This document shows, in pieces, positions 15,801-30,149 of a DNA stretch of 64,000 bases. The translations under genes were made by a program, and so were the position numbers. The stretch's first letter is position 1; every line of letters begins with the position of its first letter. The DNA comes from Arion vulgaris (lineage: Eukaryota; Mollusca; Gastropoda; Stylommatophora; Arionidae): assembly GCA_020796225.1 (NCBI GenBank), contig CM036768.1, positions 35,802,289 to 35,866,288 of the forward strand. Direction: 5' to 3'. The notes below the pieces were generated by a model. That model did not search any database and had not been told where the DNA came from. It saw only the letters and a program-made list of their open reading frames with translations.

Positions 15801-18464
15801 TTGTGAACAACGATACATCAAGATATTACAACAGTAATGAGAAATGGAACGAATTCAGGAGAAGTGATGAAATCAGAGACATGTCTGGTCAACCACTAGT
15901 GACAACTGTTATAAGAAAGAGAAGATGGAGATATGTTGGACACACCTTGAGGAGAAATGATCAACGAATATCAAAGCAGGCATTGAAGTGGGATGCAAAG
16001 GGTTCAAGAAAGAGAGGCCGACCTAAGGAGACCTTGAAGCGAACGTTGCTGAGAGAGGCAGGAAATATCGGTCTCAGTTCCATGGAGGAGATTGAGCGAG
16101 TTGCACAGGATAGAGCGGTATGGAGAAATTACTTGCAGGCCCTATGTAACGTATAACGGACGAGAGAAATTATTATTATTATTGTTAATGAGAAATGTGG
16201 AATTTAACAAGTCATGGAAAAAACATACATGTGCTTTAGAATATAAGTGTTACAGAAAAGTATTCTGTATATTATGGACAGAAGAGAACAAATAGATCTA
16301 TCCAGAAAGAACTCAGTCACATAAAACTGACTGATGCTGCAAGTAAGAATGCAAAACAAAGTATTTTGAACATATAATGAGAAATAAAGTGTTGGAGAAG
16401 ACCATTATAGAAGGAAGCATCCCGGAAAAGAGGAGAAGAGGAAGACCACAGAGAAGATGGATAAATAGCATTGCAGAATACTGTCAAATAGTACGCAAAA
16501 ATACAGAAAATGACGACACTGGGCAACAATCCGGCAACAGTGTGCTGACAAAAAATAGAAGAAAGATCAGACAAAACAAATTTAGAACAATAATCAGTCA
16601 ACTACCTCTTTTGTCTTTTCATCCACTCTGACAACACTCTCTTTAGTAATGCCCAGAAGACGAGGGACTAGCTTGTTCTTGCCTTTCATTTTTTCCTGAA
16701 AATACACAAACATCAATAAAAACATATAATACAACGGTCATATTCACTTTCTTCTCTGTTATTGTACATTTCCAGTTAATTTCTAGGTAGAATGTAAGCC
16801 TCATGTGCATGTCACTTTAACTCATTGTGGACCAAACGCCACACTACATGGCATTGGGTTGGATGCCTTTCTACCAGGAGCCACACTAAAGGGTGTTTTT
16901 ATTCTAAAAATGACTTGTAAAAACATGACTTTTACCTGGTCTAGTTAACTGCATATCCTTTAGAGGATTTTGCAAATCAACTCCAGCTTTTAACGCTGTT
17001 TGTGATTTTCTAGGCATTATTACGTTCAGTAGTTTGCCATTGCTTTCTAAACAGGTGGTGCCATCGTCCTTTGTAAAAATCCATGCGAAACAATTTGCAA
17101 ACAAACCGTTCGCAGCATGATTCGAACTCAGAACGTCGGAGTTAATAGATCGAGTCACTATCCCCTAAGCCACACAAGCCACCTTGGTCTACTAGGAGTT
17201 AATGTAGTGTGCAATTAAAAAAAAAGGTAAAGAAGTTGTTTTAATACCATGTGGTCTATTGGGAAATATGGTGTTACAGAATGTAGCAATGGCAAAACAT
17301 GTAAAAATAAGGTACTGTAGTTTTACAAAGTATATAAACAATATACAAAGACATTTCTACCAAAAGGCCTTTATCAAGCAAATGATACACCAGAAGCGAA
17401 GAAACTCTGACTTATTTTATGGAAGAGAAGAAGAGAAAGACCACGGAGAAGATGGATTCAGGAAGTAACTGACGGTTTGAACATGACGGCTGCAGAGGCG
17501 GGACATCTGGCCTATGAGAGAGAGAAATTACGAAGGACTGTTGGGGTGGCAAAGTTCTGCTCAGGACACGCTATTTGATGATGATAGCATACACAATGAG
17601 ACAATAAATTCCTAAAATTTTATATAATTATTTTTATCATCAGATCTACATGTCTGGAATACAAAACACACATTCAAATGTTGTCACCAACCTTTACAAG
17701 GAAGAATGTAATACCATATGTCTTCAAGGACCTACAGAACTGAGTGTATTTCACTTTAGCTTCCACTTCTGAGAGTCCCACAAACTTTTGATGCTCCTGT
17801 TAAAAAAACCCAGAAGGTTAAGTTGATCACATTCAGTGGAAACAAAATTATTCAATAAGTCATGAATGGAAAAAGTTATATTAACAAAAAGAGATAGATA
17901 GAGATACTATAGAAACTACAACACTATGTTCCAAAAGTAATATCGATATAATGGAATACTGCAGTAAAACTATGTAGCAATGGTGAAACATATAAAAACA
18001 AAGATAAAGGCCTTTTGGTCGAGGCGTTGCTGTGTATTCATTTTGTATTCGTAAAACTACAGTACTTTATTTTTATGTGTTTCCCCATTGTTCCATAAGT
18101 GTTTCATTTCATTTTCTCAAATTCTGTTGTGCCACACAGCGTCAGGATAAGAAGAGATTTCAATAACAGGCTTTTGTGTGTGCTTCATAAATAGTGTTTT
18201 TCACCACCTCTACTATTTTTGAAGTCCACCTTTTGTGTGGACAGCCTTTTGATTTGTATCCACTGTGTCGAAGTAGCATTGCTGTTTGAGGTGCACTGTC
18301 TGTTGGTAATCCTCTTATGTACAGTATATCTATAAGTGAGAAGGTGATAAAAACAGGACAGGAAGAGATAGATAACGAAACTACAACAGTATGTTCCATG
18401 AGTGAAAAGATGATATAGACAGGAACAAAGGGATATAGAAATTTCTGTAATCTGCTTCATTGTT

Positions 18465-18503
<39 letters not shown>

Positions 18504-21500
18504 GGTTCCAACTTCACTGCAACAGATCACCCCATAAATGCTCCGTTCCTGTGCCAACGAAAATCATACAAAATGCTAACAACTGTCTCCTGACTGTGTG
18601 AACTAATTCCAGAATGAAACAGATGTACCGCCACAAAAAGCAGCCTGCACTGCATAAATGCATATGGCCGTCGCTAAAGTGTCAACAAAAAACTGTTCAT
18701 CACTTGAATTGCAATTCATGTCGATGTAATCTACTTGTGCGACTAAAGCATATCCACTTTATCCATTATCCAAAACCCTAACTATATATGTGTACTTAAT
18801 GTCAGATGACATGTATGACAGTAGATGGTACCATCCAAAACTGTTGAACCCACTGTCATGTGGAAGGGAGCTAGGGAGAGCTTAAGGCTAGTGAAGTAAA
18901 CCCTGATAGAAAATCCTCACTGCCTTGTGGGTCAACACGGTTATGCAGAAGGCTAGAGGAGTAAACCTTGACCACAAATCCGGAGGGAGGGAACCTAAAG
19001 CAGTTGATGGTTATGCGTGTGTATTCCATTCCGCGTGTGTATTCCATTCCATCTTCTGGCATTCCCTGCAAACCTCGCTCGATTCTAAACATATGGACTT
19101 TTTCTTTTAAATGAAACAGTAGGGTAGGAATAGGGTTTGTGCAAAATGGGCAAAGCACATTCTCCATATCAGCTGCGCAGGTTAGGCACAAAGAGAGACG
19201 ACGCTTCATCTTTACAGAGTTGTGTGGAAAGCCGAATTGCGAAAGGGCGCAGAGTCTTTTGAGAAGAGATTTATGTATGAGCTGAACGACAAGAGAGAAA
19301 AGCGAAAACTCAGAAGTTGTCACAGTAAAACACTTGTCAATTGACCGTCTGTAAAGACGAAAAGGCCATATATATATATATAAATTAAAACAATCATGTT
19401 TGCTCTCTCAGTACCATGATATTAACTCCTTGTAGACAAACGCCAAACTAATGTGGCTCTGGGTTGACACCTTTTTCCAGGAGCCACACTTAAGGGTGTT
19501 GTTTATTATAAAGTTAAAGGGTTTGTAAAAACATGCCTTTTGCCCTGTTCCACTAAAAGTTCAGATGTTACCATAAACTTACCCCGAAAATTTTCTTCTC
19601 TATTCCTTTCAATTTGATATACTCCTTCGGAAGAAATTCCTTCAAACTGAAACAAAGATTTTAGATAGTTAAAGCAAATGCTTTTATTTTGGGGATGGGG
19701 GTGGGGGAGAGTATATGCAGGTATAAGGCATATTAAATATATTCCTCTCGTACTGTTTTATGTTAAATAGGACATGTAAGTAATTTCTCGGTGGTGTCTG
19801 TGGCTTAACTCTTTCCACTCTTTAAGCCGCACACTGCGCCACGGCGGAAGTCCGTTGCACGCTTTAAGCCGCACACTGCGCCATAGAGTTGCTTCCCTTA
19901 TAAGAAGTCTTTCTAGTTTTACTTCTACTGTTTTACTTATAGTACTTTTTAACCTTATTATTCTATTGAGTTGTCCAGTTTTCTTTAATTTAGTATATAA
20001 TAATATATATATGTTTATTTATTGACGAGTAGTTGGGATCGTAATTTTTAAAAACATTTTTATTTTTACTTCCCTTGAATTAACTGCTTAAAAATTGAGA
20101 AAATAAATGGCGGGAAAGAGTTAAGGGTTAGTGACTCGGTCTATTAACCCGATGTTCTGAGTTCGAATCACGCTGCAGACAGTTTGGTTGCAAATTGTTT
20201 GCGTGGATTTTAACAAAAGGACGATGGCACCATCCGTTCAGAAAGCAATGGCAAACTACTGAACATAATAATGCCTAGAAAAATCACAAACAGCGTTAAA
20301 AGCTGGGGTTGATTCGCAAAGTCCTGTAAAGGATATGCAATTAACTTAAGTAATTTCTCTATACCACTCTGTCCTGAGCAACTCGCTCATTCTCTAGCAT
20401 GGAATGGAGTCCAATATTTCTTGCCACTCTCAGTAAAGTTTGTTTCATGGTTTCCCTAGGTCGTCCTCTCTTTCTTGAACCCTTTTGTCTCCCACTTCAA
20501 TACCTACTTTTATCATTACTTCTTAAGGTATGCCCAACATATCTCCATCTTCTACTTCTTTTTATAACAGTTGTTACTAGTATTTGACCAGGCATTTCTC
20601 TGATTTCATCACTTCTGAATTCGTCTGATATTACCATCTTTTTCGGGGAGATACGCAATTTCCCACCGTTTTTCAAACAATCAACATTCTTCAGGCATGT
20701 ATTGCGAAGAGAAGGTTTAGAACATTTCGTGACAACAGGTAAAATTCAGGGAAGAAGAGATTGTGAAAGACAGATGGAGAAAATGTTGGATGATCTGATA
20801 TTGTAGTTCAACAAATGTTCGATGACAGAACTGATTAATTACAGCAAAAAGAGAGAGTTGTGGAGAGACATGATTGCCTACGCAGGTAGGCATGGCACTT
20901 GATTGATTGAGTTAGATTGTTAGTTACTTCTTCTTCTTCGAACACTTCAATTAGATCCCGTGTTAACCACTCAGTGTGATTTGTATGTAATCTGAGTCTA
21001 AGAACAATTGTACATTGTACCAGTTATGCACACCCAATTTCTGCTACGCTTTTTATTTACTAGGGTAGCTTCCCTATGCCCCTACCTCAGTCACCTCTTA
21101 TGATATGCCTTGTAGGTCACAGTTGTACTATTCTTTGCTTCCCTTGCAAGCCCCTGCACCACACGGATGGATGATTGTTAGTTACAGTCAATATCAACAG
21201 TAAAAAGTATTTGTTATACAACTGTAGAATGTTTAAACTCACTCTAGGAATCCTGGCTTGTGTTTGGAGTCAACATGGTCACCAAATTGAACTTGACATT
21301 GCAGACCACCAAACTGGATAGCTTTTTCCATGGACACAGGGTGGGTGCCATTTAGGATAGCATCTCGAGACTGAAGAGTAGATTAAGGGATCAATGGCAT
21401 TAATGTATTCAAACACATCTAATAAAACTAACAGCTGCAAACATAGAATAAACATACTCAGAGTTTCAACTTATTTAATTCAGTTATCAGTTATTTGAAG

Positions 21501-24500
21501 ACTATCATCATAGCACTCTGGACATGTTCATAGTTGCTCTGATCTCCACCTCAACAAATCCAGCGCGTTCAGCGCCCAACATGCCCGCTTTATGTTGATT
21601 AATTAATTTTTTTGCATATTTTGTATGTCATTCTTTTCAGGCTGTACCAATATTGACATCCATCTCTCTCAATCTGATCAGTGACTGGGATTCACAACCA
21701 TGAAACTCCTCTGTTCGGAACGACTCTCTCAATGTGTTACGAATGTCATTTCGATCCATATCTCCATTTCCGTTTTGTAACAGTTGTTACTAGTGGTTGA
21801 TCAGACATTTCTTTGATTTTATCCTGAATTTGTCTCATTTTATGTTAATTATTTTCGCAGACATAATTTCAAATACCTCTATACCAATATTTCAACTTAC
21901 TTTCTATATCTTTAGTCATTTTCCAACTCTCGCTGACATATGTTAATACTTCAGAAGTTACAGCAGGACTATTTTGCCTAAAGGTTTATTAGCTTATAGG
22001 TGAAAGGTTACATGTCATAACCTTTGTTATGCATTGTGTAGACTGTGTTTTATTTTAGCCACACAAGAGCATTAACCTGACTTTACTAGAGTTAGAATCT
22101 GTTTTCTCAAGTCGTAGGCAAATGATCTAACCACTTGACCCACTAAAAATACAACTTCCTGCAGCCCTTTCAGACCTTAGGGTATCTCTCTCTCTCACCG
22201 CCCAGATCGATCTACCAGATCTCCCCATAAATTTTATATATGGGGAAATCTGATTGATGCAGCTTTAGCATTGGTGTGTTTTACTTCACATCTTCAGTAC
22301 TATTTTGGAGCTCTGGTGCTTATCCTTTGGTGATGTGTCCGGTTTCAGCCAGCATTTACTCGGTTCGCTCTCCGTTCAGTAGCCATCTAGTGTTTTTTAC
22401 GGTGTGGGGTAGCTAGCTCCACAACCAACCTCCTTAGTCGACTCTTACGACATGCATAGCAGGTAACAGTGGTTCTATTCCTTACACCCCAATTTGGGCC
22501 CCTGTAACCACTCGGGCACCTTAGGGTATGAAGTCACTTCCCCTTTCTAGTCCCTAGTGTGCAGGAGACAGGAGTGTCTATTTCTTTCCTCATGTGTGGA
22601 CCATCGAGTGTGTGATTGAATCCACAACCCTTTTCTGTCTGAGTTGATAGCGAACGTTTATGCATTAAGCTAATCTGTCCCGTGGCCCACTACATCTTTA
22701 AATAGCTTTTACTAGCTCATAATAATGATTTCAAGAATTCTGTTTGAAATATCTTCATTGCACTCTGGACATGCCTATAGGTTGCTCCAATCTCCTTCAC
22801 AATATCTCAAATATCCAGTGACTAACCATACCAGTTTGATGTTGAATGATGACCCTACTCATGTACCTGTAGTGCTGTTCTTTTCAGGCCATTCCAATCT
22901 TCAATCCAAGCTCTTGTAAATTAGCAGTTGATGTGGATTGGTTTAAATTAAAATCCTTTTTGCTGTCGCACTATATGAGGGCGTTCAAAATGTCAGCTCT
23001 CTCCATTGGTTGACCATCTGATATGGTGACAAGGTCTGCTCTCTCATTGCCATCTATGGCCCATGTGTTGCGGGACTCGCAAGGGAGCAATGAATAGTAA
23101 CACTGCGACCTACAAAGCATGTCGTAAGAGGCGACTGAGGTAGGGCCTAGGGAAGCTACCCTAGTAAATAAAAGTGTCACAGAAATTGCATGTGCTGCCT
23201 ACTTGTAGGCACATAACTGGCACAATGTACAATCGCTCTTAGTCTGAGATCCCACACAAATCACAAAGAGTGGTTTAACAAGTGGTCGATATAGAGCATT
23301 CGAAGAAGAAAAAGAAGAATTGACATCCATTTTAGAAGTTTGTGTCTACTAACTTAACATAACTTAATGTAAGTTTAGTCTGACCAGGTCTCTTGTACCC
23401 ACATTCTGACTGCAATTTAGAAACCTGTGTCAACTAACTTAACTCACCTGGACATAGAGTAAGTTTAGCTGGACCGGGTCTCTTGCATCTACATTCTGGT
23501 CAGAATAGAAGAATTTCCGTCTCAGAAGCAAAACTTCATTTGGGTCAATGTCCTGTTCCCTAAGTGTCTTGGAGTGGTCAAGCCAGTTCACTGCCAATAA
23601 AAATAGATTCATCTTAGTTCAGTACAGGTAGAAATTTTCTTATTTTATTTCAGAATATAGAAACTATATATAGAATATATATTAAGAGGGAAACTACAGC
23701 ACTACACAAACAAAGAAACAAAAGTAAGACTTCTGAGAACATGCATATTCCCGTGACAACATATGGATGTGAATTGTGGACCATAAAACAAACATTAAAG
23801 AACAAAATAGAAGCTTTTGAAACAAGGTGTTACAAAAAGTTCTTAGAACATCCTGGGAAAAAGAATAAAAACAAAGACATCCTACAAGACCTGCATATTG
23901 AGAAGCATTGGCTCATAAATAATGTCATGCCCCAGACGATGAAATATTTTGGCCACGTTAAAAGTCACAGTGGTTTAGAGAGAGTGATAATGGGGGTCTC
24001 TGTGGCTGAGTGGTTAAGCCTTTGCCTTGTGAGTCAAAGGTCGTGGGTTCGAATCTGGATCGCGCCATTCTGTTCACGAGTGCAGTTTTTCCAGAGACCC
24101 TAGGATTGTTGCTGGAGCTACGGAGTTCATGCTTGTGCAATACTCGGCAAAGTGGCTTGCCATTTCTGCGGAGGGACCGAGCCATATGGGGTAAAACCCG
24201 GTGCAATGAAGTCAATCCTTCGGCTTTAAACCCTTTAGATAATGGAAGGCTTGGTGGTTCCTGGAGAATGAAAGAGGGGGCGACCTAGAAGATGGCAGCA
24301 GGACATCACAGAAACCTTGACATGACAGGTAGTGTTATAATGGAAATACAACTAATAATAGGGGTTTTCAATGGTGAAGTGGTTAAGATGTTTGTCTGTC
24401 ATTCTAAAGGTAGTGGGTTAGACCCCTATAATTGTTGCAGGAGTTATGAAGTTTATACTTTGTGCAACACTCTCAGCGTGACATCTCTGCTGACAGGGAT

Positions 24501-27500
24501 GAAGCCATATGGGGAAATCCAGTGGAATGAAGTCAATCCTTCGCCTCTATACTGTTTTTTTAGACAACTAATTACCCCAACCACAGCCCCCAACAGCATA
24601 TGGTTGAAAAAATAGCTTAGCCGACAAATCGGAAATTTCTGTTAGATGGGGGCTGATTTGTGTATATGTTTGATAGAACACTGTATGCTTTTTTGCAATT
24701 TTACTCAATTCTATGCATTCATGGTTATTTAAAAGGTTTTAAAGCCAAGGATTGACTTCATTGCACCGGGTTTTACCCCATACGGCTCTGTCCTTCTCCG
24801 CAGAAATGGCACGTCACCTGCCAAGAGTATTGCACAAAGCACAAACTCCGTAGCTCCAGCAACAATACTAGGGGTCTCTGGAAAAAACTGCACTCATGAA
24901 CAGAATGACGCAGTCTGGACTCAAACCCACGACCTTCGACTCACAAGGCAAAGGGCTTAACCACAGAGAATTTATATATGAAAAATGTTAATAATACTGA
25001 TATTCATTAGCTTTAAACTTCACTTTAAACATAATACAGGGTGTTCAACTTAAAAGCAGTCTATGAATGGAGCTAATCTGGCATATATGTATGGAAATGA
25101 GAAGGTTCAGTTATGAGGTAGTATAGGTCAAGGTTGTGTGATGGTGTGTAATTGTAGTGCGGGAAGGGCGATGAACAAATGTGACGTAGGGACAGCTAGT
25201 CAGAACCAGTTTAAATAGTAAATAAACACAACGCGATAGGTTATCTGGCAGCTTTCGATTTGTCAATGGGGCTGCAATTATCTTGAACACCTTGTATAAC
25301 TTTGATTTTGCATGCTATGTTGTTTTAAAATGAATTAGTCTATATACAACACAATGGAATGTGAGGATCACACGACAGTTGTGGACTTATTTCCTAGAAT
25401 TTTTACCTGAACCCGTCGGCCGTATGCCAAACCAAGTCAAGAAACTGATATAAAGAAAACGAGTACTTACATTCATCATCTGTATGCAGCTTCTTCTTCA
25501 TCTCTTCAAGTCTTTTCTGGTCTTTAGCGATGGATTTGTCTCTCTTGAGGGTTAGGGTCTTCTCCTTTTCATCCTCTGGGAGATCTCTAACCAAGGAGTA
25601 TTCTTCATGATTGGTGATACCTATGATTTTGTATAGAGATATAAATTATATATCTTACGTATGTGTGTGTATATATCGAAAAAGGGGAAGACTGCAGTAA
25701 AACTTGGTAAATAGCAAAACACGTACAAAGTACTATAGTTTTACAAAATACAGAAACAGTGACGATAAACAGCAACGTTTAGCCAAAAGGCCTTTATCAA
25801 GCAAACGACACAACAGGAGTGACGAATTATAGAGAACACTTACAAATGGACGATAACGAAACATGCAAATTTATCTAATGAAAATCTGGGAATAAAAACG
25901 AATAACGAAATGAGTGCAACACAAAACTAGAAGTGGAAAAGAAGAGAAACAATATACAATCAAGTGAAAATATAAATTATATATATGAAGCAAATACACA
26001 TATAGATTACAAGGCATGAGATGAGAAAGTACTAAGAAGCATAGGAATGTAATGCGTTGAGTCCAAGAGGCCGCAAGGTACCATATAACGAAATAAACGG
26101 TTCTCCAGAGCAAATCGACTACGATCATCAGAGGAACATGATCGGATGGCTGTGACCTGGACATCGCAAGCTCCTGAATGGCCAGTATCATTGAAATGGG
26201 TAGCTACAGGGTCACAGAGCATTGGCGTATATCGCGCAAGTGTTGGGCGAATCGGTTACTGAGTCTCCTGCTGGTTTCCCCAATATAGGCCTTGTTGCAC
26301 CGCTTGCAGATAATGGCATAGATAATATTACGGGACTCGCACATGAAACTGTCTTCGATAACGAACGTGGCTTTGGAAAAGACACAGTGCGGGTCTGTAT
26401 TACATAAGCACATGTGTTACAGCGCCAACGGCCACACTGGATGGTGCCAAAATGACTCTGGATATTAGGCTTGAGGCGACTGTGAACCAACATATCCTTA
26501 AGACTTCTGTCCCGTCTGTACGCCACCAAAGGATAGTGTTGAAAGATTGAACGTGTCTCAGGATCAGACTGAAGAATGGAGAGATGACGGAATAAGACTT
26601 TCTTCACAAAGGAACTATGAGGTGGAAAGTTAAGACAAGTTTCACCCTGTCAGAATTGGAAGTTCTATGCTGGTTAGAGAGAGCCTCCTGGCAGAAATTT
26701 GCTGAAGCGCGCATAGCAGATGCAAGCACCTTATCCGGGTAAAAGCGCTACGAAGAAATCAAGCATCTCGTGAGCTCTATCAAGAAAATCATCGTCTCGC
26801 TACAGAGGCGAAGGCAAGAGTTGAGAGAATGGTGAAGAGTCACGACAAGCCTGGGAATGGGAAGAGGTATAAAGAAGAAAACTATGTGCATCAGTAGGCT
26901 TGTAGTATACAGATGTAGTGATGGTAGAAAGTTGACACAAGAGGTAGAGATGTGAGATGTAAACCAAATAGCCGGATTGAAGACATTAATGAAATTAATG
27001 AAGCGTCACAAATCGGCTTCAGGCACAGGCATATCGGTAATGCCAATACAATCATCAATTTATCTTCATTCATTATTGATCATTTTTCAGCCTGCGCTAA
27101 CGAGCATGTTCATGCTTTGCAACATTGCTGACTCAGTGAGATCATTCCAGTTTAGGACCATTCTCAACTGGTCACGGTCACTTATCGTTTTGTCATCACA
27201 GGACAATTTCAAGTGTCACCTCTGCCCATTCTGATACATGAAATAATGATTTAGTGTTAAACAAATATGACATACCCATTCTGGTACAGATTGTAATCAT
27301 AAGAGAACCAACAGTATGTGAGTCATCCACTTGCAGTGTTTTCAGAACTCCATCCAATGTTCTCACTTTCAGTATCCGATGTTTTCTCTTGTACTCAAGC
27401 AAATCCTAAATGATGAAAATGAGAACATTACAATTGTGATTACAAATGAGATTAGATATTTAACCCTTTAGCTGCTAAGGACGTATATATACGTTTTCCC

Positions 27501-30108
27501 ATTCACTTCTAAAGACGCATTAACACGTCTGTTATTATCTCTCCTCTGTGGGCTAAAGACGTGTTAACACGTTATACATTGCTACTGTCACTGTCATAGG
27601 CGTACATTCACGTTTGCGATCTAGAAACAAAGAGTAGCTATTTTTAGCTCAGCCTTCAGAAAGTATGTAGCAGTGAAAGGGTTAAGAAAAGCTATCAATG
27701 TTACAAGATGCGATATATTGAGAAATGAGAACATTAGAAATGTGGTTGGAATTGTTGTTTTTTCCCGATCCAGAAGCACTTGAGCTGAAAGCTCTTCGGC
27801 TCGGTGTCATGGACATCGTAGCCCTTCGGTTCGGTGCCACAAACACCGTAAATCTGGGGAACCTGTAGCTTTTCTGCCAGTCCACGGAGTTGAACCCGCA
27901 CTTAAGAGGACTAGTCACCCGTAGTCCAATGCGCTACGAACACGCTGGGCACGCGGGCATGTGGTTGGAATAACTACCATATATCCAACGTATTCAAAGA
28001 CAACAAATAAAATGGTTTGGTCAACTAATGAGAATGAAGCTAGTGACCTCTCTGTGACACATGCCTGAGCAATGTTATAGAGTAGCTGAGTCAGGGCGGC
28101 TGGTCATTAGGGCCAGTGGGGCCCAACCCCACCAAAACCGAAAGGGGAATAACTAATAAAATAGAATAGACAAATAATAGTATATACTCCAAAAACTTTG
28201 ATTTTTCCGAAAATTTGTGTCCGGCCCCACCAAGTAAAATGACCACGAGCCGCCACTGAGCTGAGTTGCCCAAGCGTCAACTACCCCCTCTCGACTACGC
28301 TGATAAGAGTCCAGAAGAGTCTAAGCACGACATCTGGTATAAGTTGCAGGAGCTGTTGGTAGAGCATCACATGATGCCTGCTCGCCTTAGAGGCTCCACT
28401 CCAGATTTTCTGTTTTGGTCTATTCCCATAACCTTTGCCACTCCCGAGGCTCCCACAAAACATGAAAACATAAAATGAAATCACATAAAAGAATTAAATT
28501 TAATACAAACCCCATTTCTCAACAAGTAGTATTCAAGACTCCTGCCTTGCTCAAGCCACACCCCCTTCTTTGGATCTTCATCAGCAAGAAACAGACCATA
28601 CTCTGTTGCTGAAACAGGTTAAAGGTTACTTTGTTAAAACCGACCTCACTGTATTCATGTTGAAACTAAAGACACTCAAGATATCAACATAAAGATAGCA
28701 AAAGGAAGATACCACCAATAGAAAGAAGAGAGATAGAAAGACAGTTGCAGAATCCTAAGAGGAAAATGAAATAAAAAGACAACAGACACATAACAAGAGA
28801 TAGATAACAAGAGGATGATAACATAATGAATATGACACAGGTGGAAGGAGACAGTAGAATAAAAGATAAAGACAACAGAAAGAACTTAAAATGAAGATAA
28901 TCAGAAGGTTACTTGAATAAGTAGAAAACAAAATCACATACTTTGAAGAAGAAAAAAGAGAGCTATTGTGAACATTAGAAAAGAATCTAAACCACCCAAC
29001 GATGACTACCACACACTTGACAGACAAGGACAGACTATCATCTTCCGACTCAGGATAGAACATAACAGACTGAACAAACACCGACATAGGCTATGATTGT
29101 CCCCATCCCCTCTGTGTCTGTGGCACCGTTGATCAAACCACAGAATGTCCTGCAAGACTGTCCCCTGTATATCCTCCCTAGAAATGAATGCTGGCCCCAC
29201 AACCCAACACTACATTCAAAACTACATGGCACCAGAGATGAGCTCCAGACAACAGTTGACTTCATCATAAGAACGCATCTAACGGTATAATTATCAAAAT
29301 AGCGATTGCAAAGAAGAAGAAGGTTAATGAGAAAAATAACAGAAAGATAATAAGAGAAATATAAAAATTTATTAATTTGTCTCAGGAGACAATAGGTTTT
29401 GCGTCATGTAGTTTGTTCTGAGCTGAAACACAACGTCTGTTGTGGCTGTAATGTCCTAGAGTAGCAATCCTTGCCACAGTTGCAGCAGGTGAAACTGGAG
29501 ATTGGAGCTGATACATAGGATGATCTCTCTGTCCTCTGCACTCTCTTTTGCCTGCATATGTGACTTTTTCTTCTTTTCTTTTCAGCCAACCCTCACTGCC
29601 GCTCGCCATGCGTGCCTGTCTTTGGCCAACCGCTCCCAATTTTTTTTGTCTATGCAGCATGAAGTTAGATCACGCTTGCAGGTGTCAATGAAGAGTAGTA
29701 ATTGATGCCAATGCCGTCTAGTACCAGTTGCTAGTTGGCCATATAGAATGTCCTTTGGGATTCTACCATCGTTCATATGATGCACATGTCTAGTACCAGT
29801 TGCTAGTTGGTCATATAGAATGTCCTTTGGGATTCTACCATCGTTCATATGATACACATGTCTAGTACCAGTTGTGAGTTGGCCATATAGAATGTCTTTT
29901 GGGATTCTACCATCGTTCATATGATACACATGTTCCAGTCATCTCTGATGTCGCTGACTCAGCAAGGTGTAAATAGGAAGATATTAATATGAAAACTAAA
30001 CAAGGATAACTTGATGATAACAAATGGAAGGTGTAAAGAAGACAGACAAAGATGAACGGAAGATCAGAAGTGAAGGATTACAAGAGAAAGAAGACAAAGA
30101 ATATGAAG

Positions 30109-30149
<41 letters not shown>

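Larger units (their letters stand above)
19738..20640 (-). mobile_element. LINE-1att fragment split by a SINE-E that is itself split
   Basis: LINE tail at 19738-19789 and coding part at 20347-20640. The break carries a 13-bp duplication TAAGTAATTTCTC (19777-19789 and 20347-20359). Confidence 0.9.
24587..25432 (+). mobile_element. TIR family H element interrupted by SINE-D and a MITE
   Basis: TTTGATAGAACACTG, TAATACTGATATTCATTA and AATGAATTAGTCTATATAC match the family H copies at 36791 and 62447. The right inverted end is lost, stopping about 40 bp from exon 4. Confidence 0.7.

Noticed and set aside
18871..19323. Host zinc-finger gene
   Set aside because: Cysteine pairs are present but the sequence is repeated at 52835-52945 and there is no splice or homology support.
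23993..24070. Genuine tRNA gene with good A and B boxes
   Set aside because: The acceptor stem does not close and the same head with a 170-bp body recurs at several sites, so it is a SINE head.
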